This document shows, in pieces, positions 6,367-11,944 of a DNA stretch of 11,944 bases. This stretch comes from Methylovulum sp. (GTDB taxonomy: Bacteria > Pseudomonadota > Gammaproteobacteria > Methylococcales > Methylomonadaceae). The stretch lies in contig JACXTQ010000189.1 of NCBI GenBank assembly GCA_016919605.1, forward strand, positions 1 through 11,944, read 5' to 3'. Positions within the stretch are counted from its first letter, which is position 1, and every line of letters starts with the position of its first letter. The notes under the pieces were generated by a model. That model worked only from the letters and a program-made list of their open reading frames with translations. It searched no databases and was not told the origin of the DNA. The translations under genes were made by a program, and so were the position numbers.

Positions 6367-6392
6367 AAAACTGTGTTATATAACACTGTTTT
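6367..6392. promoter_or_regulatory. 26-bp palindrome, candidate operator
   Basis: AAAAC…GTTTT arms surround the perfect core GTGTTATATAACAC. Only the central pair of T's at one symmetric position fails to match. It lies 66-91 bases upstream of the Cys/His-rich gene start in a non-coding AT-rich stretch. The core resembles the GTTATA/TATAAC half sites of gammaproteobacterial Zur boxes but lacks their central spacer. A dimeric repressor or activator is likely; its identity is open. Confidence 0.5.
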
Positions 6393-6427
6393 ATTAGCAA
6401 GCGTAGGACGCATTAGGCGATAGCCGA

Positions 6428-6544
6428 ATGGGCATAGCCGATGAATTTTTGCTCATCAACCAAGCGCGGGGCGTAGTGGTGCCCGACACCGAATTGCAAA
6501 GCCAATGGCTGGAGCGGTTTAAGCAAGCGCGTATGGAGCGATAG
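6428..6544 (+). CDS. Possible 38-aa small protein or gene remnant
   Basis: The frame runs from ATG at 6428 to TAG and reads MGIADEFLLINQARGVVVPD followed by a charged tail ending in RMER. Codon use and amino acids look protein-like. No good ribosome site precedes the ATG, and the frame is open eight more codons upstream, so it could be the end of a decayed gene. The bidirectional terminator at 6604 lies after it. I do not recognise the sequence. Confidence 0.25.
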   Translation: MGIADEFLLINQARGVVVPDTELQSQWLERFKQARMER

Positions 6545-6603
6545 CAAATAGAGATGGTATCTACTCACCAGCCTATGGCGCTTTAATATTTTTTAGGCAT
6601 AAA

Positions 6604-6626
6604 AAAGCCCACGTTATGTGGGCTTT
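6604..6626 (-). terminator. Rho-independent terminator, usable in both directions
   Basis: AAAGCCCAC (6604-6612) pairs perfectly with GTGGGCTTT (6618-6626) across GTTAT. On the minus strand it is followed by a run of T's (the complement of 6597-6603). It stands 13 bases after the stop of the membrane-protein gene at 6640. On the plus strand it is followed by TAATTTTT. Confidence 0.85.
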
Positions 6627-6639
6627 AATTTTTGAATGC

Positions 6640-7002
6640 TTATAAGCCTAAAGGAGCGTTGTCTTTTTTTAAGATTAATGCCTGTTTATCTTTTTCAGAC
6701 AAGCTATTAAGATAGCTTTTCCCACTACTTAAATAGCTTTTAGTTTCTTCATAAGACAATTGCGCACTGTCATTTTTAAATAAAGAAAACACCCAAAAAA
6801 CTAAACTCAGCGATAAAAATACTACGAGTACAGGAATGACAGCTATAACCAAAAGGATAGCCAACGGGGTTGGCATGGTTTTGTCAAACACAACCCTCTC
6901 TGATTTTGAGTGCTTATCGTTCAAGGTCACTATAAATTGAACGGAAGAAGCGGTGATTTTTTCTTCAAAACTAAAATCATCGCAACAGGCTAACGCATTC
7001 AT
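6640..7002 (-). CDS. Small single-span membrane protein
   Basis: A 120-aa protein. ATG at 7002 is chosen because AAGGA stands eight bases upstream and the ATG overlaps the stop of the upstream gene as ATGA; a TTG seven codons earlier is less likely. The N-terminal half (from MNALACCDDFSFEEK) is soluble and acidic with a CC pair. Residues 45-75 or so (LAILLVIAVIPVLVVFLSLS…FWVFSLF) are a long hydrophobic stretch, either one long helix or a hairpin with Pro at the turn. The C-terminal part is Ser/Lys-rich and probably helical (SYEETKSYLSSGKSYLNSLS). Family unknown. The coupling to the GNAT-like gene suggests the two act together or need matched amounts. It is followed by a strong terminator. Confidence 0.75.
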   Translation of the reverse strand: MNALACCDDFSFEEKITASSVQFIVTLNDKHSKSERVVFDKTMPTPLAILLVIAVIPVLVVFLSLSLVFWVFSLFKNDSAQLSYEETKSYLSSGKSYLNSLSEKDKQALILKKDNAPLGL

Positions 7003-7523
7003 TTTGGCATTCCTTTTTCGCAATATTTTTGATGGGACAGCAGCTTTTTGTTTAATTTATATCCGAATGATGTATAAAAGCTGATGAGCGTATCAACAGG
7101 GTCAATTATCCTAATGCTATTGGATTTTATAAGCCCACCATATTGAAGCAAGACTGTATTGATTATTGTAAATACATACCCTTTAAGCGGATGGTTTTCA
7201 TTTGGCGATCCTTCTATGTAGTGTATAGATAAGACATCATTACCCTTGCTCTTAGTACAAAGGGCTAGGCCACACAATGAATTGCCCTCGCCCCAAACGG
7301 CAATACCTATTAGATTTTTTTTGTATTTGCCATGCAGGATATTATTTTTGTATTCCCAATCCCACCCACCATTCGGAGGTTGCCTTGTATTGATAATCTT
7401 CCATGTATCAGCCCAAGCTTTAAGTACGTTTTGATCTATCTTTGTTATTTTTACGTCTTTTTTCAGATGTTCCACGAAGAAATTAGCCGTATCTTCCAAT
7501 ACCGCATCTAGCATATCTAACAC
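6999..7523 (-). CDS. GNAT-like acyltransferase-fold protein
   Basis: A 174-aa protein from a GTG at 7523, which has GAGAG eight bases upstream; ATG at 7514 is the alternative. The late segment IRIIDPVDTLISFYTSFGYK has the signature of the last GNAT strands (…P…LxxFYxxxGF), and HPLKGYVFTIINTVLLQYGG fits the acyl-CoA-binding loop and helix before it. The clear R/QxxGxG/A loop of classical GNATs is not obvious, so substrate and even catalysis are uncertain. The frame is open upstream of the GTG into a dispersed repeat (7571-7602), so an original N-terminus may have been lost or replaced. The stop overlaps the next start (ATGA), which couples translation. The gene is AT-rich compared with the terminase block and may have been acquired separately. 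Confidence 0.65.
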   Translation of the reverse strand: MLDMLDAVLEDTANFFVEHLKKDVKITKIDQNVLKAWADTWKIINTRQPPNGGWDWEYKNNILHGKYKKNLIGIAVWGEGNSLCGLALCTKSKGNDVLSIHYIEGSPNENHPLKGYVFTIINTVLLQYGGLIKSNSIRIIDPVDTLISFYTSFGYKLNKKLLSHQKYCEKGMPK

Positions 7524-7570
7524 GGGCTTTACTCTCTGCTTCAGTTGCTGAACAATATCAATATCATCAA

Positions 7571-7602
7571 GCCCAACGCGGTAAGGTGCTAATCCGCCCT
7601 AC
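7571..7602. repeat. Fragment of dispersed GGCGGATTA-type repeat
   Basis: On the minus strand it reads GTAGGGCGGATTAGCACCTT then ACCGCGTTGGGC. It resembles the common 'GTAGGGCGGATTAGC…AATCCGCC' dispersed repeats of environmental gammaproteobacteria, here as a half copy. It abuts the upstream end of the GNAT-like gene. Confidence 0.4.
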
Positions 7603-7651
7603 GGTACTAAATTTTAAACGCAAAAAAGAAACGAACCAAAAACTGGTCGCT

Positions 7652-7675
7652 TTGACATTAGCGAAGCTATATAAT
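7652..7675 (+). promoter_or_regulatory. Possible promoter of the 44-aa gene
   Basis: A perfect TTGACA (7652-7657) and a perfect TATAAT (7670-7675) are present, but only 12 bases separate them instead of about 17. Either the TATAAT uses a weak -35 further left or the TTGACA uses a weak -10 (near 7673-7680). A promoter here fits the leader and gene downstream. Confidence 0.35.
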
Positions 7676-7682
7676 ACTCACG

Positions 7683-7751
7683 GCCAGACCATGAATCTGG
7701 CTGGCTAGTATTTTAGAGGTTGCCAGTATTCGGTAAATGTGTTTTTACTGG
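7683..7751 (+). promoter_or_regulatory. Structured leader with competing hairpins
   Basis: GCCAGA (7683-7688) pairs with TCTGGC (7696-7701) around CCATGAA. CCAGTA (7723-7728) pairs with TACTGG (7746-7751). CTGGC (7701-7705) can also pair with GCCAG (7722-7726), which would disrupt the other two. Mutually exclusive stems before a short gene suggest leader-based control. No known riboswitch class is recognised. Confidence 0.4.
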
Positions 7752-7786
7752 TAATAAATTTGTATTTTAAATAAAAGGCTACATAA

Positions 7787-7921
7787 ATGAGTAAGTTAGA
7801 ACTATGGATTCATTTTAAAACAATTCTTGTTAAATTCGCCTACGATATCCTCGCCGAACTAGCAACTTTACTTGCAAAAGATATCGTAGAAATAATTTCA
7901 ATCTTAATTAAATATCACTAG
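7787..7921 (+). CDS. 44-aa amphipathic small protein
   Basis: The ATG at 7787 is preceded by AAAAGG at a spacing of about eight bases. The protein starts MSKLELWIHFKTILVKFAYD and continues ILAELATLLAKDIVEIISIL to end IKYH. It can form one long helix with charged residues regularly spaced among Leu, Ile, Val and Phe, so it is amphipathic rather than a plain membrane span. A strong terminator follows 30 bases after the stop. The ribosome site, structured leader and terminator make a real gene likely despite its size. The layout (tiny helical peptide, long structured leader) resembles type I toxins, but no antisense RNA or known family is identified. It lies next to the minisatellite and the end of the prophage block. 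Confidence 0.6.
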   Translation: MSKLELWIHFKTILVKFAYDILAELATLLAKDIVEIISILIKYH

Positions 7922-7950
7922 CACTTCAAGCCCTCCTGTTTGGAACTTGA

Positions 7951-7977
7951 AAAGTTTTGGGAGAAACTTTTTTTTTT
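7951..7977 (+). terminator. Rho-independent terminator after the 44-aa gene
   Basis: AAAGTTT (7951-7957) pairs with AAACTTT (7964-7970) around TGGGAG, followed directly by seven more T's. It lies 30 bases after the stop codon. A second weaker hairpin (TTCAAG/CTTGAA) overlaps its left side. Confidence 0.75.
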
Positions 7978-8025
7978 CCAGATAGCAGGGTTTTCATTTC
8001 TTTTTAAAACTGCTACAAGTTAAAA

Positions 8026-8240
8026 CTTTTCCGGCAGAAGAAAACAAATCCTCCTTGTGAAACATTATAAACTTTCCGGCAGAAGAATAAAACTTTTTCC
8101 GGCAGAAGAACAAATCTTTTTTCCGGCAGAAGAACAAATCTTTTTCCGGCAGAAGAACAAATCTTTTTTCCGGCAGAAGAACAAATCTTTTTCCGGCAGA
8201 AGAACAAATCTTTTTTCCGGCAGAAGAACAAATCTTTTCT
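8026..8240. repeat. Minisatellite: eight copies of a 23/24-bp unit
   Basis: CCGGCAGAAGAA starts at 8031, 8076, 8099, 8123, 8146, 8170, 8193 and 8217. After the first copy the spacing alternates 23, 24, 23, 24, 23, 24, because the T run before CCGG is alternately five and six long. The real period is therefore a 47-bp dimer. The typical unit is CCGGCAGAAGAACAAATCTT plus T's; the first two copies are diverged. Each unit contains AAGA…TCTT, which can form a tiny hairpin before the T run. Frames through it on both strands are open by chance of composition and are not taken as genes. It lies just beyond the 3' end of the large terminase gene. Confidence 0.9.
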
Positions 8241-8266
8241 TACTTCAAACCCGAACAGCACAGCGA

Positions 8267-9847
8267 TTACCCCACACATAGGCGACCAATCCCCCCTACC
8301 CCACCAAATCCGCAAACAACGCCACTCTTCTTCGCCCATTCCGCGCTCATTGGCGGCACTTTCTGCGCGGGCCTGTACACCGCATCTTCCAGAAACGCAA
8401 AGGCCATCGCGTCAATAATGTCCGGTGAGCTGATGCCGTTTTTGCGCATGTCTTGTTTTTTCTGCATGACGTAACGCAGGCCGCCGACTTCGGCGAAGTG
8501 ATAAGGCAGGCGCGAGCCTTGCAGTAATAATTTGGCTTTTAGCCGTGGTTCGATGCCGTCCAGCACAAATGCCACCCGCCCATCCCTGACCGCATCCCGA
8601 AAACGCACCATCGCGCAGGCGCGGCGGTTGTAGAAACGGTTTTGGTATTCGATTTTAAAACACGGTTGCCCCCAGTTGACTTTGACCACCGGCACACCGG
8701 ACGCTTCGATAAGCTTGTTGACCGTGCCGCCGATGCCGCCGTTATCGGCCAATAGCGTCGGGTTGGACAGTGTGCGGTAGAGATTGACCAAATCCCCGGC
8801 GAAGGTGATTTCATCCTTGCTGTTGGTGCAATAAGGGATGGCGGTGTATTCGACCCGCCGGGCTTGCAGGCCGTGATCGCCGTAGCCAATGACTTTGGCG
8901 ACCACCGCCACCGAATCGTCGCGGTATTCGCCCATGCCGATGTCGGCGAGCAGTAACAGGCCATAAGGCTCGTCTGCGCCGATGACAGAGCCGCAGGTAA
9001 ACGCCCGCTCCAGCTCGGCGCGGGTCAGCAAGTTGCTGCCGGAGTGGTCGGCGAAGTGGCCTAGGGCGCGGATGCGGTACTCGCTGGACTGCCGCCCGCC
9101 GCTTTCTTCGGCGCGGTCATGTAGCCATTGCTGGCTGACGAACGGCGAGCGCTCGGAGCTAAAGCGCAAACTCGCCCACGCGCCGCCGTTGGCTTGGCAC
9201 AGACCGTGGTGACTGTCGAAAAACCGCCCGCTGTTGCGCACCCCTTGCGAGGCTAGCAAGGTACGGTTGCCGCCTTGGGTTTGCGTGCCGTCGATCACGT
9301 CAAAATGCTCGTCCGACACCCCCGCCGCTTCATCAATGATAATCAACTGCCAATAGCGGTGCTTACCCGCCACGCCAATCGCCGCCCCTTGTTGCAAGGC
9401 GACTTGGCGGATAAACCAGGTTTTCTCAAAACCTTTGACGGTGACGCGCTCGTTATCCAGTTGGTAATAATCGTTTAGCCACGCATAAGGGCCTTCGGCG
9501 ATGGCAAGACGGGTGTCGGCAATTTCTTTCCAGACACCGTCCGCCACCTGTTTAATGCGTGGCGCACCAATGTAGGTGTTAGAGCCTATCTCCACTTTAT
9601 CGTCATAATAAGCGACCGGATGGCAGAGCAAATGCCACAGCGCCAGCCTTGCAAACAACGCGGTTTTGCCCGTACCCGTACCGGAAACGATAGACACCCG
9701 CGCATTGCTGGGGATCAACTCCCAACACGCGGCCTCTTGGTCTTCTGACGGTAACAACCCGCACACCGACACGCAAAAGCCCAGCGGGTCAGCGTGGTAA
9801 GTTTCGACAAACGCCCAAAACCGTTGGTCATGGAATATCGTGGTCAT
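8267..9847 (-). CDS. terL: Phage terminase large subunit
   Basis: A 526-aa DNA-packaging motor and headful or site nuclease of a tailed phage. The N-terminal ATPase has Walker A SGTGTGKT (55-62), Walker B LIIIDEAA (168-175) and the coupling motif LLASQGVRNSG (197-207). The C-terminal RNase H-like nuclease shows its acidic residues in LLLLADIGMGEYRDD (D302), LLADNGG (D368) and SPDIIDAMAFAF (D475/D479). All key motifs are intact and the length is normal, so the protein could be functional. The C-terminus after AEWAKKSG is Gly-rich and may be altered. ATG at 9847 has GAGAG upstream. It follows terS, with a MITE-like element filling the gap. No portal or capsid gene follows, and the minisatellite begins within 30 bp. 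A CRISPR spacer in this window matches codons 197-207. Confidence 0.95.
   Translation of the reverse strand: MTTIFHDQRFWAFVETYHADPLGFCVSVCGLLPSEDQEAACWELIPSNARVSIVSGTGTGKTALFARLALWHLLCHPVAYYDDKVEIGSNTYIGAPRIKQVADGVWKEIADTRLAIAEGPYAWLNDYYQLDNERVTVKGFEKTWFIRQVALQQGAAIGVAGKHRYWQLIIIDEAAGVSDEHFDVIDGTQTQGGNRTLLASQGVRNSGRFFDSHHGLCQANGGAWASLRFSSERSPFVSQQWLHDRAEESGGRQSSEYRIRALGHFADHSGSNLLTRAELERAFTCGSVIGADEPYGLLLLADIGMGEYRDDSVAVVAKVIGYGDHGLQARRVEYTAIPYCTNSKDEITFAGDLVNLYRTLSNPTLLADNGGIGGTVNKLIEASGVPVVKVNWGQPCFKIEYQNRFYNRRACAMVRFRDAVRDGRVAFVLDGIEPRLKAKLLLQGSRLPYHFAEVGGLRYVMQKKQDMRKNGISSPDIIDAMAFAFLEDAVYRPAQKVPPMSAEWAKKSGVVCGFGGVGGIGRLCVG
9224..9258 (+). other. Protospacer-like site for CRISPR spacer 6, with CC PAM
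   Basis: Bases 9226-9258 align without gaps to the crRNA sense of spacer 6 (complement of 2768-2800) at 25 of 33 positions, including an unbroken run of 11. The two bases before it (9224-9225) are CC, the type I-F PAM, on the correct side. Mismatches fall at crRNA positions 1, 2, 5, 6, 11, 17, 29 and 31. Most mismatches between the two at the coding level are synonymous or conservative (Ser/Thr). Confidence 0.8.
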
Positions 9848-9863
9848 TTCTTGCTCTCACTGC

Positions 9864-10017
9864 GATTAAATTAATGACATTTTTATTAATAATCAATATA
9901 TTGCATGTATAAAATACGGCGTAGGTCGGGTTTACCCATAGGTCATAAAAGCGATAGCGTAACCCGACAAAATCCGAGCTATATATGTCGGGTTACGCTA
10001 TCGCTAACCCGACCTAC
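9864..10017. mobile_element. MITE-like element, copy 3, between terS and terL
   Basis: The left part (GATTAAATTAATGACATTTT then ATTAATAATCAATATATT) aligns with 5059-5098 of copy 2. A TGTATAAAATACGGC word follows, then the GTAGGTCGGGTT arm at 9921. The right arm (9987-10017) is identical to the right arm of copy 2 (5166-5196). The left arm is interrupted by about 17 bases. The outer right terminal part seen in copies 1 and 2 is missing. It starts within 20 bases of the terL start and its last bases form the terS stop codon. Confidence 0.75.
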
Positions 10018-10754
10018 AACTCCCCCTGCCCCAACAACCTACGCTCGTCCAACACCGCCAATTGCCGCAGTCGCGCCTTTTCCATCCTAGCGACAAAATC
10101 GGTCTTAATCGCCGCCAACAACTCAGCGTCCAGCTGATGGTTATGCTCGACCGTGTGCTTTTCCTTCCATAAATCCGGCTGGCGATTGTGCAACCAGATT
10201 TTTGCCGCCATCGTGTCCGGCGGATAATGCTTATCCACCTCAATACTGACAAACGCGCCCTCGCTCAGGGCAACTTTCGTGTCCTTATGGCTATAGCCCT
10301 TAGCGCGGTGATACAGGGCGGCGGCGATTTCGGCATCCGCGCACAGCCGCCCACTGTCCAGCGCGGCGGCAAAATCGGGGTATTTTTGCTGCCAACTGTA
10401 CAGCGTTTGCGAATTAATCTTAAAAATATCGGCAATTTGCGCCATCGTCGCGCCCAACAGGCACAACTTAAAGGTCAACTCGGCAAAACCCGGCTCATAC
10501 AAGGTTGGCCGGCCGGTTTTGTCGTACCGGAGCGCGGTGGGCAAACTCTTATCCTTATCTTGACGCAACACCGGCCCGCGCACCGGCACGGTCTTGGTCC
10601 AGCCGTGGATTTTGACCCGTTTCGCCAGCGTGGTCGGGGGCAGATGCAACCCCTCGGCGGCCAAACTGCGCACCAGCCATTGATAACCCATACGGCCATC
10701 CCCCTCCCAGAGCTGGCGGACGCGCTGCCAATCGGCTTCAGTTAGTCGTGCCAT
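10014..10754 (-). CDS. terS: Phage terminase small subunit-like protein
   Basis: A 246-aa probable DNA-recognition subunit of the packaging motor. Residues 1-60 contain a first helical DNA-binding-like region (LTEADWQRVRQLWEGDGR…LPPTTLAKRVKIHGW). A second helix-turn-helix follows at about 90-120 (FKLCLLGATMAQIADIFKIN then SQTLYSWQQKYPDF). The later block AEIAAALYHRAKGYSHKDTK and YPPDTMAAKIWLHNRQPDLW is typical of phage small terminase proteins. The ATG at 10754 is chosen for its GGAG site; a longer frame to 10799 adds 15 unlikely residues. It overlaps the regulator gene by 17 bases and so is probably translated with it. The TAG stop lies within the right arm of the MITE-like element, so the original C-terminus may have been changed by the insertion. 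Confidence 0.8.
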   Translation of the reverse strand: MARLTEADWQRVRQLWEGDGRMGYQWLVRSLAAEGLHLPPTTLAKRVKIHGWTKTVPVRGPVLRQDKDKSLPTALRYDKTGRPTLYEPGFAELTFKLCLLGATMAQIADIFKINSQTLYSWQQKYPDFAAALDSGRLCADAEIAAALYHRAKGYSHKDTKVALSEGAFVSIEVDKHYPPDTMAAKIWLHNRQPDLWKEKHTVEHNHQLDAELLAAIKTDFVARMEKARLRQLAVLDERRLLGQGEL

Positions 10755-11361
10755 AACGCTCCACCCAATCATGCTGCGCCCCGCCCAACACGGACGCATC
10801 GGTCAGCAAAAAGTCCTTCAGCATCCGCCGCGTTTGCACCGCCAACCACTGCCCCTCATCGACACAACGGGCCAACTTAGCGCCACCGCGCATGTCCGTC
10901 TCAAACTCAGGGTTAAGGCGGACAAACACCCCCAGCGCGTCATGGGTTTCTTGCAACTTATCGGCGATACCCAGCACCGCCTTTTCCATATCCGCCACTC
11001 GGCGGCTGATTTTGCACATCAGCTCAATCTCCGCCTTACGGCCGATGGATAGGCTCTCGAACATATAACCGACAATGTGCGCGGTGCGGTCGTGGTGTTC
11101 GTCAATATCCCAATCATCGGTCAACCCCAACAGCCAGTCACAGGACACGCCATACAACCGCGCCGCCTCCATCAACTTGGCAAGCGTTGGGATACGCCCG
11201 CCATACCCGTTCTCCAGCTTGGACAACTGCGAGTCGTTTTGATACCCCAGCCGCTGCGCTGCCTGGTCTAGGCTTAAGCGGTTCATCAACCGCGCCTCGC
11301 GCAAACGTTTGCCGATCAACTGGGAAAAATCGTGTTTAGATTGTTTTTCAGCCAAGCCCAT
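10738..11361 (-). CDS. XRE-family transcriptional regulator of the prophage
   Basis: A 207-aa DNA-binding protein. Residues 15-80 form a Cro/CI-type helix-turn-helix (IGKRLREARLMNRLSLDQAA, then QRLGYQNDSQLSKLENG and PTLAKLMEAARLYGVSCDWL). The ending 'SCDWLLGLTDD' is common in phage and prophage XRE proteins. The C-terminal 120 residues are helical (IGRKAEIELMCKISRRVADM…) and have no self-cleavage motif typical of CI/LexA repressors, so control would not be by RecA. ATG at 11361 has AGGA about nine bases upstream. It is transcribed in the same direction as the terminase genes and overlaps terS, so it belongs to the late-type operon rather than a divergent lysogeny switch. Confidence 0.85.
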   Translation of the reverse strand: MGLAEKQSKHDFSQLIGKRLREARLMNRLSLDQAAQRLGYQNDSQLSKLENGYGGRIPTLAKLMEAARLYGVSCDWLLGLTDDWDIDEHHDRTAHIVGYMFESLSIGRKAEIELMCKISRRVADMEKAVLGIADKLQETHDALGVFVRLNPEFETDMRGGAKLARCVDEGQWLAVQTRRMLKDFLLTDASVLGGAQHDWVERYGTTN

Positions 11362-11410
11362 TGATTGTTTCCTATATTGCTAAATAGAGACGTTGCATGA
11401 CAACGTCTGC

Positions 11411-11496
11411 CGTAGGTTGGGGTGAGTGTGCGAACCCCAACCTGTCAACACACACGACCCTGTTGCGTTGGGGTTCGTACCTCACCCCAACCTACG
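11411..11496. repeat. Palindromic repeat (copy 2 of the 5812 family)
   Basis: CGTAGGTTGGGGTGAGTGTG then CGAACCCCAAC (11411-11441) pairs with 11467-11496 (GTTGGGGTTCGTACCTCACC then CCAACCTACG). This copy is better preserved than the one at 5812-5903. It lies between the partial phage gene and the XRE gene, where it could end or attenuate transcription of the phage operon. Confidence 0.8.
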
Positions 11497-11508
11497 ACCC
11501 TACGCTGT

Positions 11509-11944
11509 TCACGCCGTCCGCCCCAACAACGCCTGTTTCAACCGCCCCCATTTGGCCTTCAACACCTGATTATCACTGGACAAGCCCGCGACCGCGCCCG
11601 TCAATAACCCCGCCAACGCCCCACCGTCGGTGGGGCTGGGCAACAGGGTGTCGGCGTGGTTTTGGCTAATCCTGCCCAAGGCCACGGCTTGCGCCAGCAC
11701 CGGGGCTACGGCGGTTTTGTCGTAGCCGATAGCCACTTGCCATTTCAGCGGCTTACCTTGCAACACCGCTTGTTGGCACAAACGCTCATAAGCGGCCTTA
11801 AAGCCGCGCCCCGCTTCGTACCAGCGTCCGGCCTCGACCCAATGCGAGATGAGCGCGTAGGCGCTGGCGGCTTCTTCCGTCCAGCACACCGTATCGGCTT
11901 CGCTGCGCGGGGCTTGCGCCCACGCCTCCTCGGCGCTGGGGCGG
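11509..11944 (-). CDS. Phage accessory protein, 5' end outside the window
   Basis: The frame is open to the right edge, so the gene is partial; the GTG at 11889 is internal because the upstream residues (PSAEEAWAQAPRSEADTV) continue the family pattern. The visible 145 or so residues read EEAWAQA…WTEEAASAYALISHWVEAGR, then WYEAGRGFKAAYERLCQQA, then LQGKPLKWQVAIGYDK. To my recollection this 'AW…TVVWTEE…A…FKEAYERL…W' pattern is typical of small proteins near replication genes in prophages; their function is unknown. The C-terminal 50 residues (GALAGLLTGAVAGLSSDNQV) look less conserved. It supports a prophage extending to the right. The palindromic repeat at 11411 follows its stop. Confidence 0.65.
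   Translation of the reverse strand, partial: RPSAEEAWAQAPRSEADTVCWTEEAASAYALISHWVEAGRWYEAGRGFKAAYERLCQQAVLQGKPLKWQVAIGYDKTAVAPVLAQAVALGRISQNHADTLLPSPTDGGALAGLLTGAVAGLSSDNQVLKAKWGRLKQALLGRTA

Noticed and set aside
6367..6392. A definite Zur operator
   Set aside because: The half sites resemble Zur boxes, but the spacing between them is shorter than the known consensus, so only a generic operator is claimed.
7571..7602. Attachment site or tRNA fragment next to the GNAT-like gene
   Set aside because: The sequence fits a common dispersed repeat, and no tRNA fold or matching second att copy is visible.
8013..8339. Open frames with repeated FVLLPEK or LFPAEEQIFF peptides
   Set aside because: They are translations of the minisatellite, with no ribosome site and no other protein-like sequence.

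Overview
The window looks like an accessory region of a gammaproteobacterial chromosome. This rests on a type I-F style CRISPR array, lipoproteins with a classical lipobox and many short palindromic repeats. The repeat families and mixed base composition would suit a methane-oxidising Methylococcales bacterium, but that placement is a guess from general appearance. GC-rich genes (3355-6301 and 8267-11944) alternate with AT-rich stretches (1740-2440, 2889-3050, 6300-8010). No tRNA or rRNA gene is visible.

Layout, left to right. Bases 111-1627 hold three tandem paralogous lipoprotein genes on the minus strand. Bases 2155-2180 hold a lone degenerate CRISPR repeat, followed by a MITE-like element (2284-2431). 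An eight-repeat type I-F array follows (2440-2888) with an AT-rich leader to its right and no cas gene in the window. Bases 3355-4887 encode a large polytopic membrane protein of unknown function. A composite palindromic element (4925-5300) comes next. Then a periplasmic DUF2059-like protein (+) and a secreted Cys/His-rich protein (-) converge on a shared hairpin repeat. Bases 6640-7523 encode a translationally coupled GNAT-like protein and a one-helix membrane protein (-). Bases 7650-7977 hold a tiny 44-aa gene with a structured leader and a strong terminator. A minisatellite (8031-8240) separates it from a prophage-type block on the minus strand, which runs from the right edge: phage accessory protein (partial), XRE regulator, small terminase and large terminase.

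The most notable link joins the array to the prophage block. The sixth spacer (2768-2800) reads in one frame as a peptide nearly identical to the motif III region of the large terminase encoded at 8267-9847. At the DNA level 25 of 33 positions match, and the prophage copy is preceded by CC, the type I-F PAM. The spacer therefore probably came from a related phage. The resident copy carries seed mismatches that may let it survive. Seven of the eight repeats also carry A instead of G at the base preceding the expected Cas6f cleavage site, which breaks the closing pair of the processing hairpin.

A second theme is the load of non-coding mobile repeats. One MITE-like family, sharing an AATAATCAATATATT core, occurs three times: beside the array, between genes, and between the small and large terminase genes, where it supplies the small-subunit stop codon. 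The prophage block lacks portal and capsid genes after the large terminase, so it looks like a remnant.
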